A program made the translations under genes and the position numbers. Under the pieces are notes generated by a model that made no database searches, had not been told where the DNA came from, and worked only from the letters and a program-made list of their open reading frames with translations. A DNA stretch of 64,000 nucleotides from Prolixibacteraceae bacterium UBA1413 (GTDB lineage: Bacteria > Bacteroidota > Bacteroidia > Bacteroidales > Prolixibacteraceae). The DNA is taken from positions 62,001 through 126,000 of the forward strand of contig DBPT01000010.1 of NCBI GenBank assembly GCA_002304925.1. The letters are read 5' to 3'. Of the stretch, positions 24,065-32,204 are shown one piece after another. Position 1 is the first letter of the stretch; the number at the start of each line of letters is the position of its first letter.

Positions 24065-26526
24065 TGCAAGCCCCTTACCATATCATACCCATCCTGCTGC
24101 TTTCCCTCGGAGCCTATCTGGTTTCCTCCGTTCTGGTAAAGGCCGGCATGCTTACCCGGATCACCCACCGGAAGATCTGGAACACCCTGCTCCTTATCTC
24201 TTTTCTGGCATGCGGCATCCTGGGCATCCTGCTGGCCGTCAGAGTCAACTACAAATTGGAATGGCCCTGGCTGGAAACCATGATGAAGTGGCATGTCGAC
24301 GCCGGCATCCTGTTGAGTGTAGTGGCTGCCATCCACTTGGGGTGGCACCTCTCCTGGTACCTGAAAATTTTCAGGAAGGAGAATCCGTCGAACAACGCGA
24401 CTCATCCAATCATTCCGGATGCAGCCCTTATCGCTGCCCCGCAGAAATTGAAGAATCTGGCCCTGATGCTGGGCTTTTTTACCATGGTCGTGCAGGTGTT
24501 GCTGATCCGTGAAATCACCACCGTCTTCCAGGGGAACGAAGTGATGATGGCATGGACTCTGGCGGCCTGGATGTTTCTTACGGGAATAGGCAGCTGGCTC
24601 GGGCGCTCATTCCGGAAAGGATCGCCTATGGCAGCCGTGACCCGCGTTTTCCTGATGATGGCATTTCTTCCCCCGCTGACCGCCGTGGTGATGAATCTGG
24701 GCCGTAATCTCATTTTTCTGCCGGGGACCCTGGTGAATCCCCTGTGGTTTGTACTGGTTCTCCTGGTGCTTCTGGGCCCCCTCTGCCTTTTGTCGGGTTA
24801 CGCCTTCGCCCTGCTGGTGAAAGCCGGGGAAGAAGGAAAGTTCCGTTTCCCCCTCATTTATGCCGTGGAAACTGCCGGAAGCCTCCTGGGCGGCGTTGCC
24901 GTCTCCTTCCTGTTGATCCGCTGGCTCAGCATCATGGAATCCCTCCTGTTAACATCCCTCCTGCTCGTTGTCGTACTATGGATACTCCGAAAAGAAAAAC
25001 GGCACATCCCTGCCGCACTCCTTTTCCTGACCCTCCTGTCTCTCTTCCTGGTTTTTCCGCTGGACCTAAAAATTAAATCGTTACTTTTCAAAACCCAGGA
25101 GGTGGTGGCCACCCATGAAACTCCCTTCGGCAACCTCACGGTTTGCAGCAACGGAGAGGAAAAAACGATATTTGAAAACGGATCACTTCTCTTCACCACA
25201 GGTGACGCCATCGTAAGCGAGGAGTTTGTCCACTATGCCCTTTTTCAGCATCCCGCTCCTGAAAAAGCCCTGGTGGTCTCGGGCGATCTTGCTGCCATGG
25301 CTGCCGAAGTTTTTAAATATCCCGGAATCAAAAAGCTCGATTATGTGGAAATCAACCCGGGACTTACGAAGTTGATCAAACCGCATATTGAGATTTCCGC
25401 AGATGAACGGATTGCCATCCTCCGGGGCGATGCCCGCAGAACCATCAGGCGGAACAGAGAGAACTGGGATGTAGTCATCATGGCTGTACCCGACCCTTCA
25501 AGCATGCAGATAAATCGCTATTATACTGATGGTTTTATAAAACTACTTAAACAAAGACTCAATACCGGCGGCGTGGTGATTTACGGAATTTCCCCATCGG
25601 GAAATTACATCTCGCCGGAGAAAATCAACCTGGAGGCTTCCCTTTTCCATACGTTGTCAGGCGCTTTCAGTCATGTCAGGATCGTCGCCGGGGAACGCGA
25701 TTATTTCATAGCCTCTGATGACACTTTATCGGTCCGGATGGGTGAACTTTCGACCGCCAGGGGAATCCAAGGAAGCTATGTCAATGCCGGCTACATGGAT
25801 GATTTTTCGGTGGAAGCGCGCGAAAAGAGCATTATGGAGAATATCGGGGGAATCACGATAAAGAACACCGACATGAAACCCCTGCCGGTATTTTACCACA
25901 CCCTCCGCTACCTCTCCCAGTTTATGGGCCGCAATTTCTCCCTGCTGCTGATTCCGGCCCTTCTGGTGATGATTTTCCTGCTCCGGATGAATCGGGTCAC
26001 TGCAGGAATGTTTGTCACCGGACTGACGGCCTCTTCAGCGGAAATCCTCCTTATTTTCTGGTTTCAGGTGGTTTTCGGGAATCTCTACGCGGCCATCGGA
26101 CTCATCTTTGCGCTCTTCATGGGCGGGCTGGCGCTGGGATCTTCTGCCGGAAACCGGGTGAACACCAGCAGGGGTCATTTTCTGTCGGGACAGCTGATGC
26201 TGGCCCTTTTTATGGTTTTGCTGCCCCTTCTGTGGAAATCGGAACAGTTCATCCATTCCCCCTTTCTCCTCTGGGTACTCTTCATTCCGGCATTGTTGGC
26301 TCCCTCGTTCCTCACAGGGTTCCAGTACGTCGCCACCACCAGGATGTACCCTGCCGGAGAACAACGTGCGGCAGTTTCGGTGTATGCCGCCGACCTGTGG
26401 GGCTCCGCCCTGGGCGCACTGGTGATCACCACCCTGCTGGTTCCCGTGGCGGGGGTTTACGGAAGTTGTTTCATTATGGCCGGACTCAACCTTCTGGTCG
26501 CGGGGATCAACCTGGTGCGCAAATAA
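24064..26526 (+). CDS. Membrane-embedded spermidine-synthase-like protein with N-terminal His-rich bundle
   Basis: The 820-aa protein starts at ATG 24064, sharing one base with the previous stop. Residues 1-105 form about three helices with His35, His77, His91 and His95 (MKWHVDAG, IHLGWHLSWY), a pattern like small cytochrome-b-type haem bundles. About six helices follow (130-335), then a Rossmann-like domain (about 345-590) related to polyamine aminopropyltransferases: KALVVSGDLAAMAAEV and DPSSMQINRYYTDGF. Six further helices run to the end. It lies between the Memo-AMMECR1 gene and the radical SAM gene. The usual GGGDG motif is changed to VSGDLA, so true spermidine synthase activity is doubtful. 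Confidence 0.85.
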   Translation: MQAPYHIIPILLLSLGAYLVSSVLVKAGMLTRITHRKIWNTLLLISFLACGILGILLAVRVNYKLEWPWLETMMKWHVDAGILLSVVAAIHLGWHLSWYLKIFRKENPSNNATHPIIPDAALIAAPQKLKNLALMLGFFTMVVQVLLIREITTVFQGNEVMMAWTLAAWMFLTGIGSWLGRSFRKGSPMAAVTRVFLMMAFLPPLTAVVMNLGRNLIFLPGTLVNPLWFVLVLLVLLGPLCLLSGYAFALLVKAGEEGKFRFPLIYAVETAGSLLGGVAVSFLLIRWLSIMESLLLTSLLLVVVLWILRKEKRHIPAALLFLTLLSLFLVFPLDLKIKSLLFKTQEVVATHETPFGNLTVCSNGEEKTIFENGSLLFTTGDAIVSEEFVHYALFQHPAPEKALVVSGDLAAMAAEVFKYPGIKKLDYVEINPGLTKLIKPHIEISADERIAILRGDARRTIRRNRENWDVVIMAVPDPSSMQINRYYTDGFIKLLKQRLNTGGVVIYGISPSGNYISPEKINLEASLFHTLSGAFSHVRIVAGERDYFIASDDTLSVRMGELSTARGIQGSYVNAGYMDDFSVEAREKSIMENIGGITIKNTDMKPLPVFYHTLRYLSQFMGRNFSLLLIPALLVMIFLLRMNRVTAGMFVTGLTASSAEILLIFWFQVVFGNLYAAIGLIFALFMGGLALGSSAGNRVNTSRGHFLSGQLMLALFMVLLPLLWKSEQFIHSPFLLWVLFIPALLAPSFLTGFQYVATTRMYPAGEQRAAVSVYAADLWGSALGALVITTLLVPVAGVYGSCFIMAGLNLLVAGINLVRK

Positions 26527-26587
26527 TCCTGAAACAGCTGGTCTCCGGAACGGTTTTTGCTATCTTTAGGGTCAAAAAACACATTTT

Positions 26588-27706
26588 ATGGGAACCATGA
26601 CAAAAAGGGAGTTCCTCAGGTTAACTGCTGCCGGTGCGGCCTGTCTGGCCTGTCCTGGCTTCGCCATGGTCGCCTCTGCAGGTAAGGATCCCGGAAAATT
26701 CACCACCGAAGCCCACTTTTACACGGTGACGCCCCGGGGGGTGCAATGCGGCATCTGCCCCAATGAATGCACCCTGAAACCCGGTGAGGAGAGCACCTGC
26801 CGTAACCGTATCAACAAAGGCAACAAACTCTATTCCGTGGCTTACGGAAATCCCTGCGCCGTTCACATCGACCCGGTCGAAAAAAAGCCCTTCCTCCATT
26901 TCATGCCGAAGACCAGGACATTTTCCATTGCCACTGCAGGATGCAATTTCGCCTGTCTGAACTGCCAAAACTGGGAAATCTCCCAGACCAGTCCGGCGAA
27001 AACCCGCAATGTGGACCTGATGCCTCCCGACGTGGTGAAGAGCTGTATTGAAAGCGACTGTGCTTCGATTTCCTACACCTATTCGGAACCCATCTCTTTT
27101 TACGAATACATGTTCGATACTGCCAAACTGGCTTCGGAAAAGGGAATCCGTAACATCATGGTATCCAACGGTTTTATTAATCCGGAACCGCTGAAAAAGC
27201 TGATTTCTCATCTTGATGCGGCCAATATCGACCTAAAAGCTTTTGACAGCCAAGTGTACCTGAAACTTACCGGCGGGAAGATGCAGCCTGTCCTGGACAC
27301 CCTGGTGGCTTTGCAGAAAAGCAAGGTCTGGCTGGAGATCACCAACCTCATTGTCCCCTCCTGGAACGACAACCTTGACATGATCAGCAGGATGTGCAAA
27401 TGGCTGGCGCAAAATGGATTCCGTGATGCTCCCCTCCATTTCAGCCGCTTCACGCCCCTCTACAAGCTCACCCAGCTCCCCTCCACACCGTTGAATACCC
27501 TGCTCAAAGCCCGGGAGGCAGCCGTCGCCGAAGGATTGAAATATGTCTACATCGGAAACGTTCCCGGAAGAGGGTTTGAAAACACACTTTGTCCGTCATG
27601 CGGGAAACTGGTCATTGAGCGGAGGGGTTATTCCATCCTGTCAGATAACCTGGAAAACGGAAGTTGCAAATCCTGCCGGCAGCCCATTGCGGGAGTGTGG
27701 AACTAA
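26588..27706 (+). CDS. amrS: AmmeMemoRadiSam system radical SAM enzyme
   Basis: The 372-aa protein has the radical SAM cluster motif GCNFACLNCQNW (Cys119, Cys123, Cys126). An N-terminal Cys set (CGICPNEC, then Cys71) and a C-terminal pair of CxxC motifs (CPSCGK, CKSCRQ) suggest further metal or cluster sites. It matches the AmrS family in order and length. The first 30 residues (TKREFLRLTAAGAA, then a Cys-Pro and Ala-rich stretch) look like a twin-arginine-type export signal with Lys-Arg. The start may be ATG 26588 or 26597. It closes the three-gene locus, 61 nt after the membrane protein, and overlaps the convergent fucosidase stop by 4 bp. Confidence 0.92.
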   Translation: MGTMTKREFLRLTAAGAACLACPGFAMVASAGKDPGKFTTEAHFYTVTPRGVQCGICPNECTLKPGEESTCRNRINKGNKLYSVAYGNPCAVHIDPVEKKPFLHFMPKTRTFSIATAGCNFACLNCQNWEISQTSPAKTRNVDLMPPDVVKSCIESDCASISYTYSEPISFYEYMFDTAKLASEKGIRNIMVSNGFINPEPLKKLISHLDAANIDLKAFDSQVYLKLTGGKMQPVLDTLVALQKSKVWLEITNLIVPSWNDNLDMISRMCKWLAQNGFRDAPLHFSRFTPLYKLTQLPSTPLNTLLKAREAAVAEGLKYVYIGNVPGRGFENTLCPSCGKLVIERRGYSILSDNLENGSCKSCRQPIAGVWN

Positions 27707-29328
27707 AACGACCCGACTTCCCCTTTGGTATTGAATACAAAGGGAGAGTCGTACCGGGCTGAGGAGGCCGAAAGTTCCGACCCGTCGGTGGTGAAGTGGA
27801 TGTCAGTGCCCGGGTCTGCGGCGCTGATGGTGACAAATGGTTCCTGGTCACGCGATATGACCGGCATTTCCATGACTTTGGGAGCCAAGAAGAGCTGCAG
27901 GTTGGAAATCAGAGGACACGCCCGGGAATCGGTTACCGAAAAACGCACCTGACGGGCGGTGGTTTCCGGGATCCGGAGAATCCGCTTGTAGCCGATGGTC
28001 GTCTCTTCTGCGATCATCTGCCAGGTGCCATCTACCAGGGCTTCTACGGTGAAACGCTTCACCCGCTGTCCCAGCGGAATAAATTCCTGAACCATAAACC
28101 GGTTGAAAGACAAATCTTTGCCAAAATCCAGCGTCAGAGAAGCCTGCATGACAGAGTCATCCGTAGCCCAATAGGTTTGCGGATTTCCGTCGTTTACATT
28201 TGATGCCCTGAATTTACGCGCGTTTCCCCTGACGTTCGAAGCCATCACTTTTCTTCCAGCCGCCAGATCAACCGCGAAATCGGCTTTCAAGGCCTCCGCC
28301 AGCTTCATCAGGGCTTCAACATCCTTCTCATGGACCAGTCCGCGGTCATCTACCGGAAGATTCAGCAAAAGGGAGGCGTTGCGTCCTACCGATTCATAAT
28401 AGATATTGAGCAATTCAGAAAGGGATTTCACCTTGTGGTCCTCCGAACGATGGTAATACCATCCCGGCCTGATGGATACATCCACCTCGGCGGGCACCCA
28501 GTCAGTGCCCCCTTCTTCTCCCGAGTGGAGAATCTCCCGGTTTTGCATGTCCGATTCCCGAAAGGCATTCTTGTTGATGGTGCTCCAGTTGGTAGGACGA
28601 GCCCATCCCTCTTCATTCCCTACCCATCGGATATCGCTGGCATCGGAGAAAATAACCGCACCGGGTTGCAGTTCTCTGACAATATCATACGTGGCAGGCC
28701 ATTCATAATAGGTTTTGGCATCAATTACCCTGTTTTCATTGGCGCCGCCGTACCATCCCGTTCCGCCGTTTGCACCGTCAAACCAAACTTCAAAAACCTC
28801 CCCGTAACTGGTGAGCAACTCCCTGAGCTGGTTTCGGAAATAGGGAATGTATTCCGGCCTGCCATATTCGGAATGGTTGCGGTCCCAGGGCGAGAGGTAA
28901 ACCCCGAATTTCAGGCCGTACTCACTGCAGGCTTCTGACAATTCCCTGACCACATCGCCCTTTCCCTCCTTCCAGGGTGAATTTTTAACCGAATGTTCAG
29001 TATACGCCGATGGCCAGAGGCAGAAGCCGTCGTGGTGTTTGGCGGTGATGATGATGCCCTTCATCCCGGCATCGCTGCATACCTTCGCCCACTGGCGGCA
29101 ATCCAGGGCAGTGGGGTTGAAAAGCGCCGGATCCTCGCCCCCCGTGCCCCATTCCATGCCCGTAAAAGTGTTCATATTGAAATGGACAAATGCGTAAAAC
29201 TCCATCCGGTGCCAGTTCATCTGCCTTTCATCAGGCACAGGAGCCAGGGGTTGCGGAGCAGGAGTTTTCTTACAGGAGGAAAACAGCATTGCTGCCGCAA
29301 GCAACAACAGAATGAGATAATTCTTCAT
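27703..29328 (-). CDS. GH29 alpha-L-fucosidase, lipoprotein
   Basis: The 541-aa protein, counted from the ATG at 29328, hydrolyses alpha-linked fucose from glycans. A lipoprotein signal leads to Cys19 (LFSSC). The GH29 barrel includes ITAKHHDGF (residues 95-102) and EVFEVWFDGANGG, where Asp184 is the likely nucleophile. After about residue 345 a discoidin/F5-8 type C-like domain follows (NPQTYWATDD). The final 45 residues begin a chitobiase-type Fn3-like domain (IHFTTDGSELSASSARYDSP) that stops early at EVGSF. The stop overlaps that of amrS by 4 bp, so the end may have been trimmed. Confidence 0.92.
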   Translation of the reverse strand: MKNYLILLLLAAAMLFSSCKKTPAPQPLAPVPDERQMNWHRMEFYAFVHFNMNTFTGMEWGTGGEDPALFNPTALDCRQWAKVCSDAGMKGIIITAKHHDGFCLWPSAYTEHSVKNSPWKEGKGDVVRELSEACSEYGLKFGVYLSPWDRNHSEYGRPEYIPYFRNQLRELLTSYGEVFEVWFDGANGGTGWYGGANENRVIDAKTYYEWPATYDIVRELQPGAVIFSDASDIRWVGNEEGWARPTNWSTINKNAFRESDMQNREILHSGEEGGTDWVPAEVDVSIRPGWYYHRSEDHKVKSLSELLNIYYESVGRNASLLLNLPVDDRGLVHEKDVEALMKLAEALKADFAVDLAAGRKVMASNVRGNARKFRASNVNDGNPQTYWATDDSVMQASLTLDFGKDLSFNRFMVQEFIPLGQRVKRFTVEALVDGTWQMIAEETTIGYKRILRIPETTARQVRFSVTDSRACPLISNLQLFLAPKVMEMPVISRDQEPFVTISAADPGTDIHFTTDGSELSASSARYDSPFVFNTKGEVGSF

Positions 29329-29370
29329 GATAATTGGTTTAGTAATGTTCTTTTGTAAACAATCCACGCT

Positions 29371-30267
29371 TCAACAGTCGCAATCAGGCTCCGGCTTGTT
29401 TCTGAACTCAAACTGAAGGGTTACGTGGCTGATGTCATATTTTTCCCGGAGCACTTTTTGCACCTTGTGGTGGACTTCTGCCGTTTCTGAGACCCATGCA
29501 TCGGCCGGAAGGACCACATGCCCTTCAAAATGGATTTTCGTGTCATTGAGTTTCCAGATGTGAATATGGTGGATGGAGTGAACGCCCTCAACGGCCGTTA
29601 TGGTTTCCGCAACCCCGGAGGTGTCAAGCCCTGCCGGGGACATCTGCATCAGGATTTCCACCGATTCGCGGAGAATGGTACAAGTGTGAAACATCAGGTA
29701 AAAACTGATCAGGAGGGTAATCAGAGGATCCACCCAGAACCATCCCATGGCATGGATGGCAATGGCTCCGGCAACCACTGCCAGGGAAGTCATAGCATCC
29801 CCGAGCAGATGAAGATATGCCGCCTTCATGTTGATATTATGTTTTCTTCCGCCATAAAGGATCATCACGGAAATGCCGTTGGCTACCAGGCCCAGGAGTC
29901 CCAGCCAGAACATCCAGAGGGGGTCGACGACTTCCGGATGGATGAAACGGCGGATCGCTTCAATGACCAGGTATACGGAAATAGCAATAAGCACCAGCGC
30001 ATTGATGAAAGCAGCCAGAATTTCAGCCCGCTGGAATCCGAAACTCACCCGGTGAGTCCTGGGTTTTCCTGCCAGATAATTGGCAATCCAGGCAAGTAGC
30101 ACCGCCAGGGCGTCACTCAGGTTGTGAAGAGCATCAGAGATCAGCGCCAGACTGCCCGAAATGATGCCGCCAATGATCTGTGCCACCGTTATGACAACAT
30201 TCAGCAAAAGGGTCGCCACCAGTCTTTGCCGGGGATGATGCCGGGAATGATGATGATCTGCGTTCAT
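29371..30267 (-). CDS. Cation diffusion facilitator family zinc/cation exporter
   Basis: CDF proteins export Zn and other divalent metals from the cytoplasm by proton antiport. From the ATG at 30267 the protein is 298 aa; an upstream TTG at 30288 is less likely. A His cluster near the N-terminus (HHHSRHHPR) and the Cys/Asp tail may bind metal. Six transmembrane helices are predicted, with HxxxD metal motifs in helix II (HNLSD) and helix V (HLLGD). A cytoplasmic C-terminal domain follows (VEGVHSIHHIHIWKL). It is upstream of, and on the same strand as, the fucosidase gene. Confidence 0.95.
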   Translation of the reverse strand: MNADHHHSRHHPRQRLVATLLLNVVITVAQIIGGIISGSLALISDALHNLSDALAVLLAWIANYLAGKPRTHRVSFGFQRAEILAAFINALVLIAISVYLVIEAIRRFIHPEVVDPLWMFWLGLLGLVANGISVMILYGGRKHNINMKAAYLHLLGDAMTSLAVVAGAIAIHAMGWFWVDPLITLLISFYLMFHTCTILRESVEILMQMSPAGLDTSGVAETITAVEGVHSIHHIHIWKLNDTKIHFEGHVVLPADAWVSETAEVHHKVQKVLREKYDISHVTLQFEFRNKPEPDCDC

Positions 30268-30351
30268 GTTCCTTCGTTTCAAAAACAAAACTAACCTTTT
30301 GAAGCCAAAAAATAACTAATTTTAGGGCTTTAAAAGAAAAATCTGGGAACT

Positions 30352-31047
30352 ATGAGAAAAGTTTTCCTCCTGGTTTGTCTGGGAATGTTTTTTTCGGGAT
30401 GGGGTTCCGCGCAGATGATCGTCAACATGTCACTCGACGATTTTTACCGGGAATTCAGGAAATACCAGTATAACGACAAAGTCGGCGAAACCAGTGAAGT
30501 CGGCGGATCACCCTATGACCGCGTGGAATTCATCCCCGGTGAAATCGTAACCACCTCACGCCAGCGTTATACAGGGATTCCCCTCAGGCTGAATATCTAT
30601 TCCAACCAGATCGAATTCCGCAATGAGGAAGGTCATAATTTCAACATCGGCTTGCCCGACCTGATCGAATACGCCATGATCGGGGAAGAGAAGTACGTCT
30701 ACTGCCCTTATGCCTTCGCCAACAGGATTGAAAAGGGATATTTCAGGGTCCTTTCAGAAGGGAAAGCCCTTCTGCTGCAGAAAAAGAACGTATTGCTGAA
30801 ACCTGCCGAACCCGCAGGAGCTTACAGAGATGCCGTCCCCGCCCATTTTGCCCGGACGGAGGATGATTTTTACCTCAGGATTCTCCCCGGAGAAGCCAAA
30901 CGGTTAAAAAACAGGAAAAATCTGGCTGAAATTCTCGGGGACTACCCTTCAGAAATCGAGGATTTCATAAAAAGGAACAAAATCAGGTTTAGCAAGGCTG
31001 AAGATCTTGTTCTGCTGATGGAGTACTATGATGCCCTTGAAAAATGA
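30352..31047 (+). CDS. Secreted protein of unknown function
   Basis: The 231-aa protein has a clear Sec signal peptide (cleavage after Gly-Ser-Ala, before Gln21) and no transmembrane segment. The mature part is rich in Tyr, Glu and Arg (SLDDFYREFRKYQYNDKVG) with several predicted beta-strands around residues 75-130 and a helical end. I recognise no catalytic motif. It may be a Bacteroidota-specific periplasmic protein. It is divergent from the CDF exporter across 84 nt, and a possible -7-like TAATTTTA lies at 30317-30324. A umuC fragment overlaps its stop codon. Confidence 0.75.
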   Translation: MRKVFLLVCLGMFFSGWGSAQMIVNMSLDDFYREFRKYQYNDKVGETSEVGGSPYDRVEFIPGEIVTTSRQRYTGIPLRLNIYSNQIEFRNEEGHNFNIGLPDLIEYAMIGEEKYVYCPYAFANRIEKGYFRVLSEGKALLLQKKNVLLKPAEPAGAYRDAVPAHFARTEDDFYLRILPGEAKRLKNRKNLAEILGDYPSEIEDFIKRNKIRFSKAEDLVLLMEYYDALEK

Positions 31048-31226
31048 ACCCCGGAACATACCAGACAGGTCAATGCCCGTCAAAACTGTTTGCGCTTATT
31101 AACTGCAATAGCTTTTATGCTTCCTGTGAAAGGGTTTTCAACCCAGCGCTCCGAGACAAGCCGGTGGTTGTTTTATCCAACAATGACGGATGTAGTCAAT
31201 GCGCTCGCCGGAATAGAGACCTTTAA
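31044..31226 (+). pseudogene. umuC-type Y-family polymerase N-terminal fragment
   Basis: The 60-codon frame contains LFALINCNSFYASCERVF and RDKPVVVLSNNDGC, which match the first 35 or so residues of UmuC/DinB-type translesion polymerases, including the catalytic Asp-replaced Asn-Cys-Asn start. Intact homologues exceed 400 aa. After NNDGC the reading becomes degenerate (SQCARRNRD) and stops at 31226. No further umuC similarity is visible before the HMCES gene. It overlaps the stop of the previous gene by 4 bp. I call it a truncated remnant without function. Confidence 0.8.
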
Positions 31227-31302
31227 GAGCTCCAGCGGTCTACGCCATACATCTTAACCTTAATCCCGAAATTTCGTACCTTTAGTTCATCAATATTGTT
31301 GT

Positions 31303-32025
31303 ATGTGCTTTCACTATTCCATGAGCCAGGGGGCGAAGAATCTGGAGAACCGTTACAATGCCCCGTTTCCGCACGCTGATGACTGGACACCCACCCATCA
31401 TGTTAACGGGTTTTCCTTTCCGCAAATGCCTGTGGTCACCGCCCCACCCGGCAAAGGAATTGCCCTGATGAACTGGGGTCTGATACCTTCCTGGGTCAGG
31501 GATGAAGAACAGGCCGTGAACATGCGGTCGCTCACCCTGAACGCCCGGTCGGAATCAGCCTTCGAAAAACCCTCGTTCCGGAAACCCATCCTGTCGGAAC
31601 GATGTCTCGTTCCCGCCGATGGCTTCTTCGAATGGCAGACCGCAGGAAACAGCAAAATCCCCTGGTACATCACGCTTACGGAAGAGGGGATTTTCTCATT
31701 TGGCGGCATTTGGGATGTTTGGACACTCCCCGGAAAAGATCCTCTGTTCACCTATTCGATCCTCACCACCGATGCCAATCCGATGATGGCGGAAATCCAC
31801 AACTCCAAAAAGCGGATGCCCCTGATTCTTTCCCTCGAACAGGAGGCACGTTGGCTGAATCCATCTTTGCCACGTGAAGAAATTGCCGCCATGATGACCC
31901 CCTTCCCTGAGTCGCAGATGAAAGCCTGGACCATCAGCCGGCTGATCACGTCAAGAGGCGCCGATACCAATACCCCGGAAATAAAAAAGCATTTTCCTGG
32001 TTTTCACATTCCTGACAAAACATAG
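31303..32025 (+). CDS. SOS response-associated peptidase (HMCES/YedK)
   Basis: SRAP proteins covalently trap abasic sites in single-stranded DNA. The 240-aa protein keeps the catalytic Cys2 directly after the start Met, the Asn of LNARSESAFEKPSF, the Glu of GFFEW and the His of IHNSKKRMPLIL. The start is fixed by the need for Cys2. It looks intact, although it is flanked by a umuC fragment and a kef fragment. A -7-like TACCTTTA lies at 31277-31284, giving it a possible promoter of its own. Confidence 0.95.
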   Translation: MCFHYSMSQGAKNLENRYNAPFPHADDWTPTHHVNGFSFPQMPVVTAPPGKGIALMNWGLIPSWVRDEEQAVNMRSLTLNARSESAFEKPSFRKPILSERCLVPADGFFEWQTAGNSKIPWYITLTEEGIFSFGGIWDVWTLPGKDPLFTYSILTTDANPMMAEIHNSKKRMPLILSLEQEARWLNPSLPREEIAAMMTPFPESQMKAWTISRLITSRGADTNTPEIKKHFPGFHIPDKT

Positions 32026-32042
32026 CAGCAGCTTTTGCTGGC

Positions 32043-32204
32043 ACACGATATCCTGATCCAGCAGTTACGGTAACCATCCTCGACAGCAACCCTACCAATG
32101 TGGAAATCCTCCGCAGACAGGGCTTCAAGCTCTTCTGTGGCGACGTCGCCCGCCCTGAGATGCTCGAGGCGGCAGGGGAAAAGGATCAGTGGAAGAAGAG
32201 ATAA
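32043..32204 (+). pseudogene. Remnant of a Kef-type K+/H+ antiporter RCK domain
   Basis: The plus strand from 32070 encodes VTILDSNPTNVEILRRQGFK and then LFCGDVARPEMLEAAGEKD. This matches the NAD-binding RCK (TrkA-N) part of KefB/KefC antiporters, with the conserved Asp after the second strand and the GDA/GDV turn. The frame ends at a TAA at 32202-32204. No transmembrane part precedes it, and about 550 codons are missing. The fragment runs 19 nt into the end of the convergent SpmAB-like gene. I consider it a deletion remnant. Confidence 0.75.
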
